Source: Nitrosomonas sp.
GTDB taxonomy: Bacteria > Pseudomonadota > Gammaproteobacteria > Burkholderiales > Nitrosomonadaceae
Direction of reading: 5' to 3'
NCBI GenBank assembly: GCA_003514765.1
Contig: DOOY01000051.1
Location: 1-9,097 of the forward strand
Length of the DNA: 9,097 nucleotides
The translations under genes were made by a program, and so were the position numbers. This document shows, one piece after another, positions 6,777 through 9,097 of this stretch. How positions within the stretch are numbered: position 1 is the first letter of the stretch; each line of letters starts with the position of its first letter. The notes under the pieces were generated by a model. The model was not told where the DNA came from, made no database searches, and saw only the letters and a list, made by a program, of their open reading frames with translations.

Positions 6777-8240
6777 ATGATCCGGCGAACAAAAATTGTT
6801 GCAACTCTAGGACCGGCAAGCTGCACAAATCCGAAAGTACTTGAAAGAATGTTACGTGCAGGCGTAGATGTGGTACGGATTAATTTCTCGCATGGAACAT
6901 GTGAACAGCATATGAAGTATGCTGAGATGACGCGTTCAATCGCCCAGTCGCTCGGACGAACAGTAGGTGTGCTGGCTGATCTGCAAGGTCCGAAAATACG
7001 TATTGGTAAATTCGAACAAGGCAGAATCAAGCTGAATGTAGGGGATAAATTTATACTGGATGCTGCCTGTGAATTGGGTAATCAGGAAAGAGTTGGTCTT
7101 GATTACAAGGAATTGCCCAATGATGTAGAAACTGGGGCGACACTCATGCTGGATGATGGGCGCATTGTATTGGGTGTGTCCATGGTGAGCGGTGATCAGA
7201 TCTTGTGTGTCGTTGAACAAGGCGGCATGCTGTCGAATAATAAAGGTATCAACCGCAAGGGTGGTGGATTAGGCGCGCCGGCCTTGACCAGTAAGGATAT
7301 AGAAGACATTAAAATAGCTGCTGAAATGAGTGCAGACTACTTGGCGGTTTCTTTTGTACGCTCTGGCGATGACATTAGGCAAGCACGTGAAATGATGCTT
7401 GCCGCAGGAGGCAAAAGTCTCATCATGGCAAAAATAGAGCGCTCAGAAGCGATTCTTGCCTTGGATGATATTATAGAAGCCTCAGATGCGATTATGGTGG
7501 CTAGAGGTGATTTGGCGATTGAAGTAGGCGATGCTGCTGTACCTGCATTACAGAAAAAAATGATACGGACTGCGCGTATCAATAATAAGTTGGTTGTGAC
7601 GGCGACTCAGATGATGGAATCCATGATAACCAGCCCGATTCCGACGCGTGCAGAAGTTTCGGACGTGGCAAATGCGGTGCTAGATGGCACCGATGCTGTT
7701 ATGTTGTCGGCTGAATCAGCTGCTGGAGAATATCCTGTTGAATCTGTTGCGGCAATGGCAAGGGTTTGTTTAGAGGCTGAAAAAGAGTATTTAGTCAGTG
7801 TGGACAGGCGACAGCCCTCTAATCACCCCGCTTCTATTGAGGAAGCTATCGCCAGGGCAACCATGTTTACCGCGACCAGTTTGCAGATTCGTGCAATTGC
7901 CGCCTTGACGCAAAGCGGAGAAACTGCCTTGCTCATGTCCCGCCGAAGTTCGAAGGTGCCGATTGTGGCACTGAGTCCGCACGAAAGTACACGCCGGAAA
8001 GTGACTCTTTTCAGAGGCGTGTATCCTGTTGAGTTTGGTGAAGGACTCAGTGATACTGAAATGATCCTAGAGCTTGCGGAGGATGAATTGCTTGAAAGAG
8101 GAATTGTACGCAGTGGGGACATCATGGTGATGACAATTGGCGAACCTATCGGGAAAACGGGTGGTACAAATACCATGAAAATTATTAGAGTGGGTGAGTG
8201 TAAAGCAAATGAAGACGGTAATGTCGTAGAAAGTGCGTGA
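6777..8240 (+). CDS. pyk: Pyruvate kinase (PykA-like)
   Basis: Pyruvate kinase converts phosphoenolpyruvate and ADP to pyruvate and ATP, the exit step of glycolysis, in the cytoplasm and usually as a tetramer. The 487 residues are normal for bacteria. The barrel domain has RTKIVATLGPAS (4-15), NFSHG (36-40) and LADLQGPKIRIG (66-77); the B domain follows at about 75-170. The KGINRKGGGLGAP stretch (156-168) resembles E. coli PykA more than PykF. The active site is clear in MAKIERSEAI (217-226) with catalytic Lys219, in ARGDLA (242-247) and in ATQMMESM (276-283). The C-terminal regulatory domain runs from about 350 and includes TGGTNTMKIIRV. PykA-type enzymes are often activated by AMP or sugar monophosphates; this is inferred here, not shown. 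The ATG lies 19 nt after pgk without a good Shine-Dalgarno sequence. No clear terminator follows. Confidence 0.97.
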   Translation: MIRRTKIVATLGPASCTNPKVLERMLRAGVDVVRINFSHGTCEQHMKYAEMTRSIAQSLGRTVGVLADLQGPKIRIGKFEQGRIKLNVGDKFILDAACELGNQERVGLDYKELPNDVETGATLMLDDGRIVLGVSMVSGDQILCVVEQGGMLSNNKGINRKGGGLGAPALTSKDIEDIKIAAEMSADYLAVSFVRSGDDIRQAREMMLAAGGKSLIMAKIERSEAILALDDIIEASDAIMVARGDLAIEVGDAAVPALQKKMIRTARINNKLVVTATQMMESMITSPIPTRAEVSDVANAVLDGTDAVMLSAESAAGEYPVESVAAMARVCLEAEKEYLVSVDRRQPSNHPASIEEAIARATMFTATSLQIRAIAALTQSGETALLMSRRSSKVPIVALSPHESTRRKVTLFRGVYPVEFGEGLSDTEMILELAEDELLERGIVRSGDIMVMTIGEPIGKTGGTNTMKIIRVGECKANEDGNVVESA

Positions 8241-8268
8241 TTGCAAATCAATTTGGTGCAGTTGGTTT

Positions 8269-8297
8269 TTGCCGGTCCCAGTAATGCTAAAAATAAT
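8269..8297 (+). promoter_or_regulatory. Possible weak sigma-70 promoter for fba
   Basis: TTGCCG (8269-8274, 4 of 6) is followed after 17 nt by AATAAT (8292-8297, 5 of 6, but lacking the important first T). The start would be near 8304, leaving about 45 nt of leader. An alternative TTGAAA at 8305-8310 would place the start within the ribosome binding site and is less likely. Readthrough from pyk may be enough for fba expression. Confidence 0.25.
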
Positions 8298-8336
8298 TAA
8301 CATATTGAAAACATAAACATATTTTATTAATATTTT

Positions 8337-8342
8337 AAGGAG
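8337..8342 (+). promoter_or_regulatory. Ribosome binding site of fba
   Basis: AAGGAG lies 6 nt before ATG 8349 in an otherwise very AT-rich leader. It is the same core as the gap site and predicts strong initiation. Confidence 0.85.
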
Positions 8343-8348
8343 ACGTAT

Positions 8349-9097
8349 ATGGCACTTGTATCATTAAGACAACTTTTAGATCACGCTGCAGAGAACGATT
8401 ATGGACTGCCAGCATTCAATGTAAACAATCTGGAACAGATTCACGCCATTATGCAGGCAGCTGATGAATGCGATAGTCCGGTGATTATGCAGGGTTCTGC
8501 AGGTGCACGAAAATATGCAGGTGAACCTTTCCTGCGTCATCTGATTGCAGCTGCAGTTGAAGCGTACCCACATATTCCGATTGTAATGCATCAAGATCAC
8601 GGTGCATCACCTTCTGTTTGCGTGAATGCTATCCGCAGCGGATTCTCAAGCGTCATGATGGACGGCTCTTTGGAAGCCGATGCAAAAACCCCTTCATCTT
8701 ATGAATATAATGTCAATGTAACTGCAGAAGTTGTGGGTATTGCGCATTCGGTTGGTGTTTCGGTTGAAGGCGAATTAGGTTGTCTGGGTTCGCTGGAATC
8801 CGGCATGGGTGAGGCAGAAGATGGGCATGGTGCTGAAGGCAAGCTCTCTCATGATCAATTGTTAACAGACCCTGAAGAAGCGGCTGATTTTGTCAAGAAA
8901 ACAGGCGTGGATGCGTTGGCCATTGCAATCGGTACATCCCATGGTGCTTATAAATTCACCCGTAAGCCAACAGGTGATATTTTGGCAATTAAACGAATCA
9001 AGGAAATTCACCAGCGTATACCGAATACGCATTTAGTCATGCATGGTTCCAGCTCAGTACCACAGGAGTGGCTGGAAATTATCCGTCAATATGGCGG
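8349..9097 (+). CDS. fba: Class II fructose-bisphosphate aldolase, 5' part (runs off the window)
   Basis: Class II aldolases use a divalent metal, usually zinc, to join dihydroxyacetone phosphate and glyceraldehyde 3-phosphate into fructose 1,6-bisphosphate, or to cleave it. Members of the autotrophs' CbbA group also make sedoheptulose 1,7-bisphosphate. The visible 249 codons begin [16 protein letters not shown] and are about 70% of a usual protein of 345-355 residues. Visible motifs are GLPAFNVNN (19-27), MHQDHG (80-85) with the catalytic Asp83 and metal ligand His84, VEGELG (139-144), [10 protein letters not shown] (194-203) with metal ligand His198, and LVMHGSSS (229-236) with metal ligand His232. 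The frame remains open at the last base and the C-terminus lies outside. The gene follows pyk after 108 nt, as in many betaproteobacteria. The gene could be called cbbA if the organism is an autotroph. Confidence 0.97.
   Translation, partial: MALVSLRQLLDHAAENDYGLPAFNVNNLEQIHAIMQAADECDSPVIMQGSAGARKYAGEPFLRHLIAAAVEAYPHIPIVMHQDHGASPSVCVNAIRSGFSSVMMDGSLEADAKTPSSYEYNVNVTAEVVGIAHSVGVSVEGELGCLGSLESGMGEAEDGHGAEGKLSHDQLLTDPEEAADFVKKTGVDALAIAIGTSHGAYKFTRKPTGDILAIKRIKEIHQRIPNTHLVMHGSSSVPQEWLEIIRQYG

Noticed and set aside
7823..8251. 142-residue minus-strand frame inside pyk
   Set aside because: It is the antisense shadow of a well-conserved gene, with no recognisable domains and no ribosome binding site context.

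Overview
The window carries housekeeping genes, all on the + strand, from what looks like a betaproteobacterium. The moderately AT-rich coding sequence, the rpsA-ihfB-lapA order and the tkt-gap-pgk-pyk-fba order are together most reminiscent of Nitrosomonas and relatives (Nitrosomonadaceae). That placement is inferred from recalled protein sequence and gene order, not from a search.

Layout. (1) 1-1768: the 3' two-thirds of rpsA (ribosomal protein S1), then ihfB (IHF beta subunit) whose ribosome binding site overlaps the rpsA stop, a 175-bp AT-rich spacer, and a short lapA-like gene for a two-helix inner-membrane protein. (2) 1769-2307: a 539-bp stretch with no supportable gene. It holds a perfect 20-bp palindrome, a smaller inverted repeat and a plausible sigma-70 promoter for the next gene. 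In many betaproteobacteria lapA is followed by lapB, so this gap looks like a junction between two syntenic blocks. (3) 2308-9097: transketolase, glyceraldehyde-3-phosphate dehydrogenase, phosphoglycerate kinase, pyruvate kinase and the first two-thirds of class II fructose-bisphosphate aldolase, which runs off the window end.

How the genes work together. Aldolase, GAPDH, Pgk and Pyk catalyse lower and middle glycolytic or gluconeogenic steps. Aldolase, transketolase, GAPDH and Pgk are also the shared Calvin-cycle enzymes (CbbA, CbbT, CbbG, CbbK in autotrophs), so in a chemolithoautotroph this cluster would feed CO2 fixation, with Pyk draining carbon to pyruvate. No RuBisCO, phosphoribulokinase or CbbR regulator lies in the window, so autotrophy is not shown here.

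Transcription probably has several units. tkt-gap are spaced 66 nt apart and pgk-pyk 19 nt apart. Between gap and pgk lie a good sigma-70 promoter (TTGACA, 16-nt spacer, TTTAAT) and, just after its expected start point, a 13-bp stem-loop that could stabilise the pgk-pyk message, end the tkt-gap message, or both. Nothing in the window amounts to a clearly novel system. The most interesting points are this promoter/stem-loop arrangement, the palindrome in the 539-bp gap, and the short LapA with no lapB after it.
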